DNA of 64,000 nt, from assembly GCA_022497155.1 (NCBI GenBank), contig MU385713.1, forward strand, positions 434,001-498,000. The letters are read 5' to 3'. Position 1 is the stretch's first letter. The number at the start of each line of letters is the position of its first letter. This DNA comes from Whalleya microplaca (lineage: Eukaryota; Ascomycota; Sordariomycetes; Xylariales; Xylariaceae). Of this stretch, positions 21,736 through 33,094 are shown one piece after another. Position numbers and translations under genes: made by a program. The notes beneath the pieces are model-generated. The model was not told the DNA's origin and searched no databases. It was given only the letters and a program-made list of their open reading frames with translations.

Positions 21736-23577
21736 TCAAATTCGCTTCCAAGTTTCCTTAATGAAGTCCGCACACCGTTCTGCGATCATGTAGACAGCAG
21801 CTGCAGGGTGCGCAGGAACGACACCAGGGAAAACACTTGCGTCAGCAATTCGTAGATTTCTAAACCCACGCACCAGAAGACTTTCGTCAACCACGCCACC
21901 AGCGTCCCTTCTCCCCATGGCACAGGAGCTGGTTAAGTGGTACACCGAGTCGATATTGTCTTCCACGTGTTTATCGAGTTCGTCGTCGGAGAGCATTCTC
22001 CAGTCGCCATGGAGGCTACTTTTCGACCGCGGCCAATTGAAAACACTAGATGTCTCCGGGTATCCCGAATGCTTAATAAAGTGCTCCGCGAGATGAAGAG
22101 CAAATTTTAAGCCCTTGCGTCCTACTTCTTGATCTCTTGGATCCGATAACTGGTTGAGGCGTATAGTGGGATGTGCCAGCGGATCAGTCGAGCAAATCTC
22201 GACCGAGCCAGTAGAGAATGGCTGGTTCAGGCACGTTGTGAGCGTGATCAGCGAGCTGCTAGGGTAAAGTTCAGGCCTTGTGTTTATTGGTATGACCATG
22301 ATCTCGACGTCGGGTATGTTCTGGATTTTTGAGGAGTCCAAGGCCGACTCGTCTGAAAAAACAGTCATTGTTTCCTCTTCAATGTATGAGGTATTTAGAT
22401 AAATCACTCGATCAAGGCATGAACTGAACCAGCCCGACCGAAAGAAGATAAACAACAAAAATTGTTTCAAGGTCTGAAAGAGGCTTTTTGCAACGTGGTA
22501 GAACGTATCGTGAGATGAGACCTCAATGAAGACAGGGAAGGCGCTATGATCGCTCAAGCGGCTACCAACGCCGAACAGATCCTGCCGCACAGGAATTTCA
22601 TGCTTCCTAAGTAGCTCTGCGGGTCCGATTCCACTAAGTTGTAAGATCTGTGGTGTAGATATCGCACCGGCACAGAGAATTATCTCCCGCCTGAACCCTA
22701 TATGTATCTCCTTGTCTAGCCGTGAAGCAGAAGCCATGGATCTCACGATAACACCCGAAACAACGTCACTGCCGGCAGCGATGTCTAGTCGTGATACTAC
22801 AGTGTTGGTACAGATGTGCAAGGAGTTCCGCCGTTGGAAAGCGAGCTGGAAGGGTAGGTAGGCACGATCAGCTGAGTGCCGGTAGCCATTCGAATCAATG
22901 GTGAGATCCAGGTTATAATAGCCCATGGCGGGCGCATCTGAATGGTTGATATCAGCCACTGGGCGAAGCCCTAGTGCTTGGACTGATTTCTGAAAGTAGG
23001 GGTAAATTTTAGATGTAGGTTCGCCTTGGCGCGTCTGGATACCGCAGTAGTTACCAGAAGTTTTTCCTTTCGCTTTGTTAGATGATTCGTCGCATTTGCC
23101 TTCAACTTTGCGAAAATATGGCTCTACATTCGCCCAGCTCCAGCTTGGATGGACCTGACTGGCCCATCTGTCGTAATAGGCAGGCGACCCTCGCGTGTAG
23201 ATCATGCCATTGATCCTAGAGTTACCCCCTATCGTTTCAGCTGTACGAATCTCTCCCTGTCTTTTCGTTCTCTCCTCCAATATGGTAGGTTTGTGAAGCA
23301 AACAGGTACCATTGGAAATCGAAATTAGTGGTACTCGACTAAGCCAACTATCATTGAGGCCCCCTTTCTCTAGGAGCAACACCTGGCAACCGGGGTCTTC
23401 GCTAAGGCGTGAAGCTATTGCACATCCAGCTGTACCACCACCGACCACGATATAATCGTATTCACAGCCTGAAATTTGCCCAAGATTGAGTACGGGATAT
23501 CTAGTAAAGTAAGACCACATCTCGATGGACTTTTTTTCGTAACTTCGCTGAATACCAATAACGGGGGTGTATGTCAA
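21736..23577 (-). CDS. GMC-family FAD oxidoreductase
   Basis: 613 residues from the ATG at 23577, a usual size for glucose-methanol-choline oxidoreductases (aryl-alcohol oxidase / choline dehydrogenase-like). The FAD-binding Rossmann start is DYIVVGGGTAGCAIASRLSE at about residue 40. GMC signature 1 is GGNSRINGMIYTRG, signature 2 is GAISTPQILQLSGIGP, and the C-terminal catalytic pair is His in YHLTSSCAMG and His in VVPAHPAAAVY. The substrate is probably an alcohol, often a secondary-metabolite intermediate in fungi, but it cannot be read from sequence. A 5' exon is possible: a frame at 23651-23897 ends at a GTGAGT donor (23650) whose phase fits a TAG acceptor at 23586. This would add about 85 residues including a hydrophobic segment. 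No cluster partner lies close by. Confidence 0.9.
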   Translation of the reverse strand: MTYTPVIGIQRSYEKKSIEMWSYFTRYPVLNLGQISGCEYDYIVVGGGTAGCAIASRLSEDPGCQVLLLEKGGLNDSWLSRVPLISISNGTCLLHKPTILEERTKRQGEIRTAETIGGNSRINGMIYTRGSPAYYDRWASQVHPSWSWANVEPYFRKVEGKCDESSNKAKGKTSGNYCGIQTRQGEPTSKIYPYFQKSVQALGLRPVADINHSDAPAMGYYNLDLTIDSNGYRHSADRAYLPFQLAFQRRNSLHICTNTVVSRLDIAAGSDVVSGVIVRSMASASRLDKEIHIGFRREIILCAGAISTPQILQLSGIGPAELLRKHEIPVRQDLFGVGSRLSDHSAFPVFIEVSSHDTFYHVAKSLFQTLKQFLLFIFFRSGWFSSCLDRVIYLNTSYIEEETMTVFSDESALDSSKIQNIPDVEIMVIPINTRPELYPSSSLITLTTCLNQPFSTGSVEICSTDPLAHPTIRLNQLSDPRDQEVGRKGLKFALHLAEHFIKHSGYPETSSVFNWPRSKSSLHGDWRMLSDDELDKHVEDNIDSVYHLTSSCAMGRRDAGGVVDESLLVRGFRNLRIADASVFPGVVPAHPAAAVYMIAERCADFIKETWKRI

Positions 23578-24273
23578 AATACAAGCTATAAAACAATGGG
23601 AAACAGAAATAAGAATAAGCTTTGCAAAGCCTAGAGTAAGTTGAACTCACTAGGTATGGAAGTAAGTCTACTTTTTTTCTGTTGGTGCGCGTGGTTCGGC
23701 AAATTCCTGAGGAGTGGTGTTGCGTCAGAACTTCCAATTAATATATAGTTAGCTGTATGGTCATATTCGCCTGCAAGATAACCACCCAGTGCATACAAAA
23801 CAAATATTGGATGCTTTTCCCCCAGGGATACAACGGCTATCACCCGCCTCACTTGACGCATCCTCGAGCACATGCCCTCCAGCCACAATAATATCATAAA
23901 AATGCAGCCAATTGCCTGGTCAAAGCCGTTTTCGGGTGGCAGGCCTTATCACTGGTCTGTCCAGTGACATGACCCGGAACGTTCTTAAGGCAGCCGTCAA
24001 GACGTCATCAGTATCGGTATTCAAAGAGACAATATACAACTTGCATGGCCCCCAACAAATGGATTTCATAACTGCACCAGCCATCATAGCACACATTATA
24101 TTATATATAGCAGCCTTACATACGTTGCTTTCTTGGCTTGATCGGCACTGTAGTTGGCGCGCACTTGCTTGGGCTTCTAATAAGTCGCACAGTGGTCCGG
24201 ATCAAATGCGACATACCTAGCCTACTACGGCTTATCTATCTGGAAATTAGGTACCTACCTAGTGAGGAGATAG

Positions 24274-24331
24274 ACGCAGGTTTTGAGTAGTATAGTAGTT
24301 ATTATTAGAGGAGTATCATCACTAGAAGACT
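24274..24331 (+). repeat. Dispersed repeat copy B (pair with 12989-13046)
   Basis: Gap-free 58-bp partner of 12989-13046, about 81% identical by eye, in the same orientation. It lies in gene-free DNA. Confidence 0.55.
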
Positions 24332-24564
24332 TATTGTCGCGAATACAAACGCGACTTTCTAAGTACATCAGCCTATAGAAGACGCTCTAGGGAAGTACAC
24401 GAGAAAAAGCGCCATGACTGCAGCATCCTTGGATAAGGATAGTCCTTCGAGCGCCGGAGCGCGTGACTACATGAGAAGCTTAACCTGGTTATGAGTCCCC
24501 AGCAGAGTATCTAAATGATAATGGAATTAGCAAAAGCTTTGTAATACTTTGACCCCATGCGAGG

Positions 24565-24603
24565 TTTTTTTTTTTTTTCGGGGGGGGGGAGGGTGGGGGG
24601 GGG
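24565..24603. repeat. Homopolymer T then G-rich tract
   Basis: Fourteen T, one C, then runs of G broken by single A and T bases. It is a low-complexity tract; the G runs could fold as a quadruplex on the plus strand. Such a place is also prone to length error in assembly. Confidence 0.7.
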
Positions 24604-27600
24604 CCTTATCAGCAAAACTTCCACACAATCCAGCACAGGGTAGCCATTGCTTAACAGATGCGGCAACACAACATGCTAGGACTCAGGGAGCACAGGCATC
24701 CGGATGTATGAAATACAGGCAGGTATATGCATACATACACGAAATTGTATCGCTTGGCCGAATTGGTTGGTCTGGAATGGCAATAAGATTGATATTCGCT
24801 CCATTGAGAGACTTGCTTCCAAATATGTGACAAGGTGAGGCTCAATATACTGACTTTATTCCATGCTCGTACCTGCAGGTTATGGGTAATTTCTTTACTT
24901 TAAGTACCTAGCGGCCAAATGAACTATGTTCAGCGGGCTCGTGAGACGGGAAAAGTTCCTCGTTATTGCTGTTTCGAGGTTTCCGAGCTTAAATACAGAG
25001 AACCTTAGCTTGCATTAGTCTAACTCCCAGTAGCTTTCTTTCGCATGGCAGGCCCCAGGCTGAACCGACTTGCTTAATGAAAATTCTCGCATTGTCCATA
25101 TCTCTTGACAGGGTTTGAGTTTCAGATATTTGACAATGGAATTATTTCTAACAAAGCTCACCTTTTGATTGCAGAGCGACATTGATGGGAATAGTTAGTC
25201 TGCTGGGAGGATGTATGCCCTGCCTCCTATATTGTCTCTTATACCCCTAGCCTTACGTACCAGACACCCCACCATAGGATCAATTTGGACATCAATCAGC
25301 GACATCTGTGGACTAGCCAAACTAATATGATAATAGTGTTTCTATAACCTCAGTTGATTTTGTTATCTTTATCTCTTTTAGGGCTATAGCTGTAAAGACT
25401 TTTAGTATGTTTAGCCAATCTCTTCGACTAAGCCACTTTTTGGCCACCCTTGCAAAAGTTCAGGTTGTATGACTCACGTATTAGGGCAAAGCTCGTCGTC
25501 GTCATCAAACCCCCTGGTTCTGTTCTTCTGGTCCCTTGGGAGCTAGATGTTATTTTAAGAATTCCAATAGATGCATTCTTGAGTGGAAGAGCGTGTTCTA
25601 ATAAACTCCTTGGATGGTCTTGGCATCAACTTCTACTCACACTGCTCATAGATAATAGATGTATCGTGGGTACATACTGTCAATGTGGAACAAGGCCATT
25701 ATGAGCACCTTAGCTTGATTAGTGCGAGGTGAAGCTCAAAGGGAAGAACCCTTTTATATGTACGTAAGTAGCAGCTATATGTAGGCCCTATCTAGGTCCC
25801 TTGCTGCTATTAGAAACCTATGCATGATTGCTTCTCCTTCTCACTACGAAGAAGCCGGTTTTCCTTTTCCTGGTATTCGTGGAATGTCTCTTGCCTATCT
25901 CAGTATGATAAGTACCCCTTTGTTGTTTCAGGGGGTTCGCAATACCTGTAACACAACGGCGCTTTAAATACAAGTGCTTATAGCTTTTACGACTAGTGAT
26001 CCAGATGGCCAAACGCCTCGGAACTGGTGTCCTCAGGGGGCAAATATTCATTGATTGAGCCAATGACAGGTATTTTAACCCACGCTCTCATGGCCTTTGC
26101 TCTGGAAATATGGGCGAGCTTGATTCAGTATACCAGTATGTTCCTCGCAGTCTTACTTATTCATTATGCTCAATAGCACTAAAACAAAACCGTTCGTTTT
26201 GATAGTGAATATCTGTGATATTATACTATATGAAGTAGACATCGTCAGGGGAAAGAACTACACTTCCTTAGCCTTGCGGAGCTCGCAAGCCGTGCGCCAC
26301 CTGGTTTATGGCATATTACAATAAGCTCACATTCTCCCGATTTAGCCTTTCAATATCCCTATATAACGAACCTATCATATATGGTTAGCAAAGAATATAT
26401 TCACCCATTTACAAGTGCTGATGCATTCTTTATTCATGGCAGAGTTAACTCAAGTTCCATTGCGGCCTTGGTACCTCCTTGTTGTTACAACCAGGTGCGA
26501 GCTTATTAGTCTTCTGCCGCTCCATATTGTTCCCTGTTTTGGCATTGCTCTTCCTTTTTATAAACTGTCGCGGTCATTGTAGTAATGTAAATGCATTGTG
26601 AGATTGCGAGGATAAAAGAGGTTATATGAAGAGGTTCTCGGCTACGCTCAGGTCACCTACGCCGACAGCTCCTACCTTTGGGCTTATGGCCAGCTGGATA
26701 GGAGAGGTGAACTTTATCCGATAACAGATCAGCATGCCCACGGTGGTTCGATTTCATTGTTGTAAGACAGGCTGAAGAGAAACAGACAGGAGTTCACTGC
26801 TGCATCTCTATAAAAGAAAATACTACTCTCATCGGTTGACAAGGCTATTTTCGCAACAGTATGGGCCATAGAGTGCATGGGAAGGTCCCAAGCTTTCAGT
26901 GTTGAAGACAGTTGAACTGGTTGAGGAAAAAGTGTGATCCTGAATCACCGTAGCCAAGTCCAGGTATGCATCAAGGCAATGCAGTAAAGAACAAGCCCTG
27001 GGCATCAGTTTTATTGCAACCCATGTGCTCATTCCGTCTAGCCTATGAATTGCAGGCTAGATGTGCCATCACACGACCTAAAATCTTCACTGCCAGACTG
27101 CATAAATGGTGTGATGCTACCTTAGATCTAAAATCGGATTTAAGTACCAGGGTGTTGGCCCCACGGAGGCCCCGATTTTAAGTACCCTGTAATTATGTAC
27201 TTGAAGGATAAATATATCATGGTTATCGCATCAGTGTCTAATAATAAAAGGGCGATAGGGCTATGACTCTAATACTATAGTAAGAGAGTAAGGCGACTTA
27301 TATGATCTGATGAATTCCCCAGATTGTGTGATCTACCCGGGTTCCCAAATTTAGGCCTACCAGCATCATCAGACTTCTCATCCCCCATACACCTCATTTC
27401 AACTCAAATACATACTTGATTTCAAATCCACCATCCTCTAGAAATACGGCTGCCTAGTTATCCACAAGCTCCTACTCTTCTGAGTACCTGTCAAGATCGA
27501 CTTCAAAACATATGTATGTTACGTCCTCTTAAAAAGGGTCTTGGCGGTATCGACTCCATACATCGGCAAGTGCCGTTCGGAATAAAGATAGAAAGAGAAT

Positions 27601-28745
27601 TCGTATCTTCCAGGTGACCAGCGCAATGGGTTGTTCCGTGGTGTGCTAGACATGTTACTCTCCAAGAGTGCGCGACACCTGGAAGTCCTGCCCGTCGACA
27701 TTATCATTGCACCTAGCTTAATCCGAGCGATTGATTTACTCACCGTTCGGTAGATTCAATATATGTTAAAGAGAGGATAGTTTTCCAGTGTGCATACTAC
27801 TTATCTTGACATTTATCAGCCAGGTCAAGACTGTCATTAACATCTGACTGATGCTATTGCTGGCTGTTCACCACTTATGAGTACGGATTTGGTCGTTGGT
27901 GCACGATTAATTGAAGTCATATGAAGTATACAACTTCGACACGTTGATAACTCTACTAAAGATCATAGCTAGGGCTGCGAGGTCGAGCGATCGAGGTTCG
28001 AAGAACAGTTACTTCCTTATAGTCGAATTAAATGATGTTACTAGCCATGGTCTTAATCTCTCACCGTCAATTAACTGGTTGCCTGGTCGGCTGTGAAGGC
28101 TACGACGCTATTTTAAACTCTACATAGCTCGCGGCAATCACCGTGAATGCCGCATTTAGAGTGGCTCCCTCTACACTTAACCCTGTCAAGTACTCACGTC
28201 TACTAAGAATATACTGCTTTTGCATGACAAGTTTCTTATCGCATTTTCTGACTGTGTACAATCACCTACGAAGCAACTAACGTGTGATAGTATTCAACAG
28301 AGTTGTTTCGGTGGGAAGTTTATCTAAACTACATGTCAACCATATGTAGACAGGCATTTAGTAGGTATGCCACTATGATGATTCAGCGTTCTGGGCAGCA
28401 GATAGTTTATGTAATATCATTGGCCGGCGGCATTCGTCTTTCTCCATACTCAATCCACCATATATGGGGACGAAACACTTTGACGTGGCTGCGCAATGCA
28501 CTGGACTGCTGGATTTGGAAACGGTGCCAAGAAAAAGGATCCACGAAGCAACAATGGCAGGTGGTCCACTATGTTCCTCGTATAGATGTCGATCATCACA
28601 AGTTGAGCTGAGCATTTATTTTTGGAATATATATATATAAATGATGAAATGTGCTCGAGGTTGAAGACCAACGAGCAGTAATTCAATTTCTCTTTGGCAC
28701 GTTGCTTAGATTGTATCGGCCAAACCATACACCTAAACCTATATA

Positions 28746-29600
28746 ATGTCTTCTCGAGATAGACAGGCATCTGTCGCAGACAGCGATCGACTAAAACCAA
28801 ACACAAATCAAGATATCGAAGATGGGCGGGAACATCAGCAGCCCCAGGAGCATAAATCATGGAACAAGGCCAAGTTAGTGTTGCGTATAAGCTCATTGCT
28901 TGTCGGCATTCCTCTCCTCTGCATATCTGCCAGTGGATTTGGTGCGCCCAAAGGATTCAGTTCATTCCCAGCACTAGGAACGCCATTGGTAAGTGAGACG
29001 AAATAATATTGGCTAGGAAATCTAGACCTAATAACGGAGTGATATAGTCTGTCGCAACGATCATCTACGACCTCGCCAATTGCATTGTTATGCGCATCCA
29101 GAGAAACAACTTCGGTATCAGCCCTGCCGCTACAGTTGGGTTTGAGCTAATTCTTTCATTTGGGGGTCTCGCTTTGTCGGCACTTCTTTATTTCTTTACA
29201 GTCGATACTTTATCGTGGAAGGCAGCATTCTCAGGAGATCACAGTGGAGTGGTAGACACCCCTATTCCCAACTACGTCACAAATGGTTGGTTTTGGTTTG
29301 GAATGTCCATGGCCGCGAGTATCTTAGCAACAATCTTATCGTGAGTTCATCAGTTATTAACTACGGGTTTGTCAAGCCACTGACGATCTATATAGACTGA
29401 TACACTTTGTCCTGTTTGTCCGTGGCTGCATCGAGGTCGACAGACAGCGAGAAGTCGGCCATCGTCAGGAGAAGCAAGTTTCTCCAATTTCGCAGCTTCC
29501 AGTAGACAGCCCAGCCCCGCCTACATACGCAACGCTCGCAGACGATACAGGGGACCGTACTCAGAGCCTCCAAAGGGTATCATCAACCATGAAGCAGTAG
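28746..29600 (+). CDS. Hypothetical membrane protein, four predicted helices
   Basis: Exons 28746-28988, 29048-29340 and 29396-29600 join in frame (GTAAGT...TAG and GTGAGT...TAG introns of 59 and 55 bp) to give 246 residues. The N-terminal 40 residues are polar. Hydrophobic segments follow: LVLRISSLLVGIPLLCISAS, SVATIIYDLANCIVM, FELILSFGGLALSALLYFFT, and WFWFGMSMAASILATILSLIHFVLFV across the last junction. The C-terminal 60 residues are polar and Pro/Gln-rich, probably cytosolic. The layout resembles four-helix MARVEL-like fungal proteins, but I cannot assign it. It stands alone between gene-poor regions. Confidence 0.75.
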
Positions 29601-31011
29601 GAGAAAAGATCACAGCTGAACTAATATAGTCTCGGGGTACGAACGAAAACACCATGATCCGCGAATTGCGGGTGGGAGCGAACAAGACGGGCCTTGATGA
29701 ATACGGCGAAGAGCAGAAGTATCTTCGAGGACCCACTTGATAATGATCGATCAACCAATACACGACACACCATCGGCCTTCTTATAGACGAAGGAGGAGG
29801 CCGCGCTTTCTCAATTAGGAGAGGGTTCTACTAGGAATCTGTAAGGAGCTTGGTCTGAACCCGTCACAGGCAGATTGTTCCTTCATGCTCTGAGGCAGGT
29901 ATGTCTTATGAGAATTTAATGTTACGTTGCGGGTTATTTTCCCTTAAATATTATATCACCCTAATATCTAACGAAATACACAACTACTGGAAACTTCATA
30001 TTTACCAGATACCCAGTTAACTTTAGACCAGTTTAAACCTGCTAAGTTAGTTTAATGAATCAAATAAGCATACATACCAGCTTTATGTCCGTCGTTGGCG
30101 ATAGAGAGCCCCTCTTATTTGTTGAAACTAGGATGCCTCTAGTGAATGAGACTTGACCCAATATTCGGTGAAAATAATCACCAGATACAAGCAATCAATG
30201 GAGATAGCATCGCCAAAGCATAATATTAACTCTTGAAAAGACAACTAGAAACAATACTCATGAGATCGAGGACGAGATGATCAATATGAGGCTCGCTAAG
30301 ATGGATTTTAGCGGAGTTCCCGTCGACTTCAGCTCATCATACCTGTAGCAGCTCCCATCGACAGCTCCGTTCTTATTCTGCGAAGTTCAACATCTCATAT
30401 TACGAAAGCTGAAGCCCCAGATGTCTCCAATAGACTCTCCAGGCGCCACTACCCCTTTAATCGTTGGCTGGAACTGGTCCTCTGTAACCGCGATCTCTCG
30501 CCCACAGATACCTAATCACGCTATCTTTCCAGCAAGGATTCAAGATTAATTATTTAATCAAGAAGAGGTTGAGGGAAAGGAGGGAGGTTCTGTCGAGTTT
30601 ATGGATCCGAATACTGTGTGCGATCGGTTAGCATGTGTATCGCGTTTCTTCCAATGGGTATACGATAGGTGGATGCTGAAAGGTGTCAGGACAGATGTGA
30701 TTAGAGTTCAGGGTCGCTTACTATGATTTACATTCCCTCGTAGTCATTGATGATCCTTCTGGGGTATATATGTCAAACCCTTATCAGCGTATTTACATGG
30801 AATTTTGACTGTTACTACTAACATTTTCTTCAATAATAACATTACCTAACTAGTAGGTTCGTCTATTTGGTGCGTAACAAGAAAAGTGCCTCCAACGGGG
30901 CCAAAGGGTTGTTATATTAGGAACATAATGAAAACAATTCTCATTTTCCTGGTCTTTCAAAATACTCCACCACATATCCAGCCAGTATTATTATACACTC
31001 GTATTATTAAT
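29601..31011. other. Intergenic, no supported feature
   Basis: 1.4 kb of AT-rich DNA between the membrane protein and the convergent minus-strand gene. No open frame of note, RNA gene or clear repeat was found. Confidence 0.5.
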
Positions 31012-31623
31012 CTACTCTAGTGCGTTCTGCTTACCTTTGCCTGCCTCTTTAGTCTCGTCGGTGTTAGCCTCGTCGGTGTTAGCCTCGTCGGTGTTAGCCT
31101 CGTCGGTGTTAGCCTCGTCGGTGTTAGCCTCGTCGGTGTTAGCCTCGTCGGTGTTAACCTCTTCGGTCTTCTTCATGACGCTTTCAGGGTTAAATCGAAG
31201 TGGCGCTGGTACATCAAGACCTAGAAATAGTTTCATGACAACCATAGCGGCCAACTTATGTTCCATTCGCGGCCCTCTACCGTACATCAGTTGAAGACGA
31301 TGATAGTTCAAATAATCGGGGATCTGGAACGTTGCTTGGTCCGGCGTACCTGGCTCTAGACACTTGCACTCCGTGGCACCAGCCATGCGAGCGTGGTGGA
31401 AGGTAAACTCCACCCCATTCCGTCTCACATGATAGAGGCCGTGGCAACCAGATTTGACATTTCCGATAATTATATCTGGCTGGTTGCTCCGTTTAGGACG
31501 CCAAAAAGGGAATTTTGAGGGGGGCTCGTCGAAGTCAAAAACATCTACTCTGAGCTCATCTTCCAGCTCTTTTGCAAGAAACCTGGAGGGCTGAGGGCCA
31601 GGGTGATTTCGAAATGGAGGCAT
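31012..31623 (-). CDS. Hypothetical protein ending in a five-residue tandem repeat
   Basis: Single open frame of 203 residues. The first 155 residues look like an ordinary folded protein with several Cys and His (GCHGLYHVRRN, EFTFHHARMAG, CKCLEPG). The C-terminal part is seven copies of a pentamer, six NTDEA and a last NTDET, followed by a Lys-rich tail. The repeat corresponds to a 15-bp DNA unit and keeps frame, so it can change length without breaking the protein. I do not recognise the family. Confidence 0.65.
   Translation of the reverse strand: MPPFRNHPGPQPSRFLAKELEDELRVDVFDFDEPPSKFPFWRPKRSNQPDIIIGNVKSGCHGLYHVRRNGVEFTFHHARMAGATECKCLEPGTPDQATFQIPDYLNYHRLQLMYGRGPRMEHKLAAMVVMKLFLGLDVPAPLRFNPESVMKKTEEVNTDEANTDEANTDEANTDEANTDEANTDEANTDETKEAGKGKQNALE
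31051..31155 (-). repeat. 15-bp tandem repeat, seven units, inside a coding frame
   Basis: Plus-strand unit GTCGGTGTTAGCCTC repeats seven times, nearly perfectly, and encodes NTDEA on the minus strand. The high identity between units suggests recent expansion or ongoing slippage. Confidence 0.9.
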
Positions 31624-32272
31624 TTGTAAATATGAGATGTCGTCAATGGTGTTCAGGATTGTTTGGTGAGTGATTGAGAGGCTCAGTTGTAGAAGTTAGT
31701 GGATAGTATTGTTACCTGAGAATATGGTGGCACATGTATGAGAATTGTAGCCTCTTTGATACGAGCGTCTTACAACACTCTCCGGCTTGTTTATACTTGA
31801 ATAACAATAAAGTTAACAATGGAACAATGACAACAACCGAAGTACGGACAAAGATATGTACTTATCCAAGGACAAAGGCTTAGAATCACGACAATACTAT
31901 TATGTGAATAGGAGGTAGATGACTGTCTTCCAATCTATCGATTGTATGATGACGATTGAATTGTTACACAACGGTGACAAGGATTGGTATCGTGGCTGAA
32001 AGAACAAGTCCCCTAAAGAATGACAACATGACGATGAATGAATACATGAACTTGAATATAACATATTTGACTTACTACTGTGGCAGAATAAACGCTTTTA
32101 TGACTAGTCGCGCCCAAAGGAGTTGTTCGAAAGCCTTTGTTGTATGTTGTGCGTGGCTTGACCATATGAATAGCCGGCACCCAGCACTTTGCCTCCCATT
32201 CAGTCCCAATAGAATCCATCAAACAACAATCATCAGGTATCAGATTATTACCTCACACGGAAATTCGCCACC
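31624..32272. other. Divergent intergenic region
   Basis: 649 bp between two divergent hypothetical genes, so it should hold both promoters. No repeat or RNA gene was seen. The sequence directly before the plus-strand start reads CCACCATG, a good fungal start context. Confidence 0.5.
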
Positions 32273-33094
32273 ATGTCAGTCGTCTTACCCCCTCTCCAGC
32301 CGTACCCGATGGTCGGCGACCAGTACAGGCGAGACCTGATGATTGAGTACGCCTACAAGACCTACAAATACGTCATAACAGCCGAAGAAGTCGAAGAGAT
32401 CATGTACGAGGGACTATGGGAGGACGTTGACATGTACTGTGAGTACATGATGGACGCCAACTTCGGCGAGTCCATCCCCGATACAAACAACGTCAAGCTC
32501 CCCAGCACCATGCGCATCTACACCTCCGCGGAACTCGATGCCATGGATGCCGGCTTCACCATTGACGATGAGCCCCCTATTAGAGTCCTCACTGATGAAG
32601 AGGTGGATGCGATGGCGGACGCGTACCTCAGGCCGAGCTCGCTGGGTGTTGGTATCGAGAGCAACGAGGAATCGGAGCTCCGGTATATCACAGCCTACGA
32701 TGACTCCGACCTCGACGACGACGAGCCCCTCCCACTGTACAACCCCGACAAGCTCCCAAGGTACAGTACCCTCTCCTACGCCGATCATCCCCCGTCTACT
32801 CCTCCCTCTATTTACGAGGTCGAGGAGGTGGTTCGGGATGAGCCGGCTACACCCCCCTACCCCGTCGACCTTCCATCCGACGCTCCTCCCTCTATGAACG
32901 AGGTTGAGGCAGAGGATGTTGTGGGTGAGACCGAGGTCGTGGATGTCCCCGAGAAGCGCTCTCTTGGTTCGCGCCTGGACCGAAAGATCCGGAAGGCGAA
33001 GCAGAAGCTCTCGCGGGGACTGGAGCACATCTCGCTCAAGCGGGCTCTGGAACGAGCCGTCGCGAGCCGATGGAAGAAGTTCCCCCTCAGGTAA
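32273..33094 (+). CDS. Hypothetical acidic protein with Pro/Tyr motifs
   Basis: Intronless frame of 273 residues with strong third-position C/G preference and a good start context (CCACCATG). The first 60 residues are mixed and Tyr-rich. Residues about 60-215 are acidic and poorly ordered in appearance, with several Pro/Tyr pieces (LPLYNP, PPSIYEVEE, TPPYPVD). The last 45 residues are strongly basic and helical-looking (SRLDRKIRKAKQKLSRGLEH). No known domain is recognised. The Pro/Tyr pieces resemble, but do not exactly match, PPxY ligands of WW domains. Confidence 0.7.
   Translation: MSVVLPPLQPYPMVGDQYRRDLMIEYAYKTYKYVITAEEVEEIMYEGLWEDVDMYCEYMMDANFGESIPDTNNVKLPSTMRIYTSAELDAMDAGFTIDDEPPIRVLTDEEVDAMADAYLRPSSLGVGIESNEESELRYITAYDDSDLDDDEPLPLYNPDKLPRYSTLSYADHPPSTPPSIYEVEEVVRDEPATPPYPVDLPSDAPPSMNEVEAEDVVGETEVVDVPEKRSLGSRLDRKIRKAKQKLSRGLEHISLKRALERAVASRWKKFPLR

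Larger units (their letters stand above)
23898..28745. other. Gene-poor AT-rich stretch
   Basis: 4.8 kb in which no frame on either strand gives a recognisable product. Items seen: a repeat copy at 24274-24331; a T run followed by G-rich sequence at 24565-24603; and a local inverted pair (TAAAATCGG near 27129, CCGATTTTA near 27172) with a repeated TTAAGTACC beside it. The last few hundred bases before 28746 are the likely promoter of the membrane-protein gene. Confidence 0.45.

Noticed and set aside
27120..27190. Local inverted pair TAAAATCGG / CCGATTTTA
   Set aside because: Arms are short and lack flanking duplications; not enough to call a transposon or terminator.
31956..32339. 127-codon plus-strand frame upstream of the 273-residue gene
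   Set aside because: Overlaps the start of the better-supported gene in another frame and has no domain signal.
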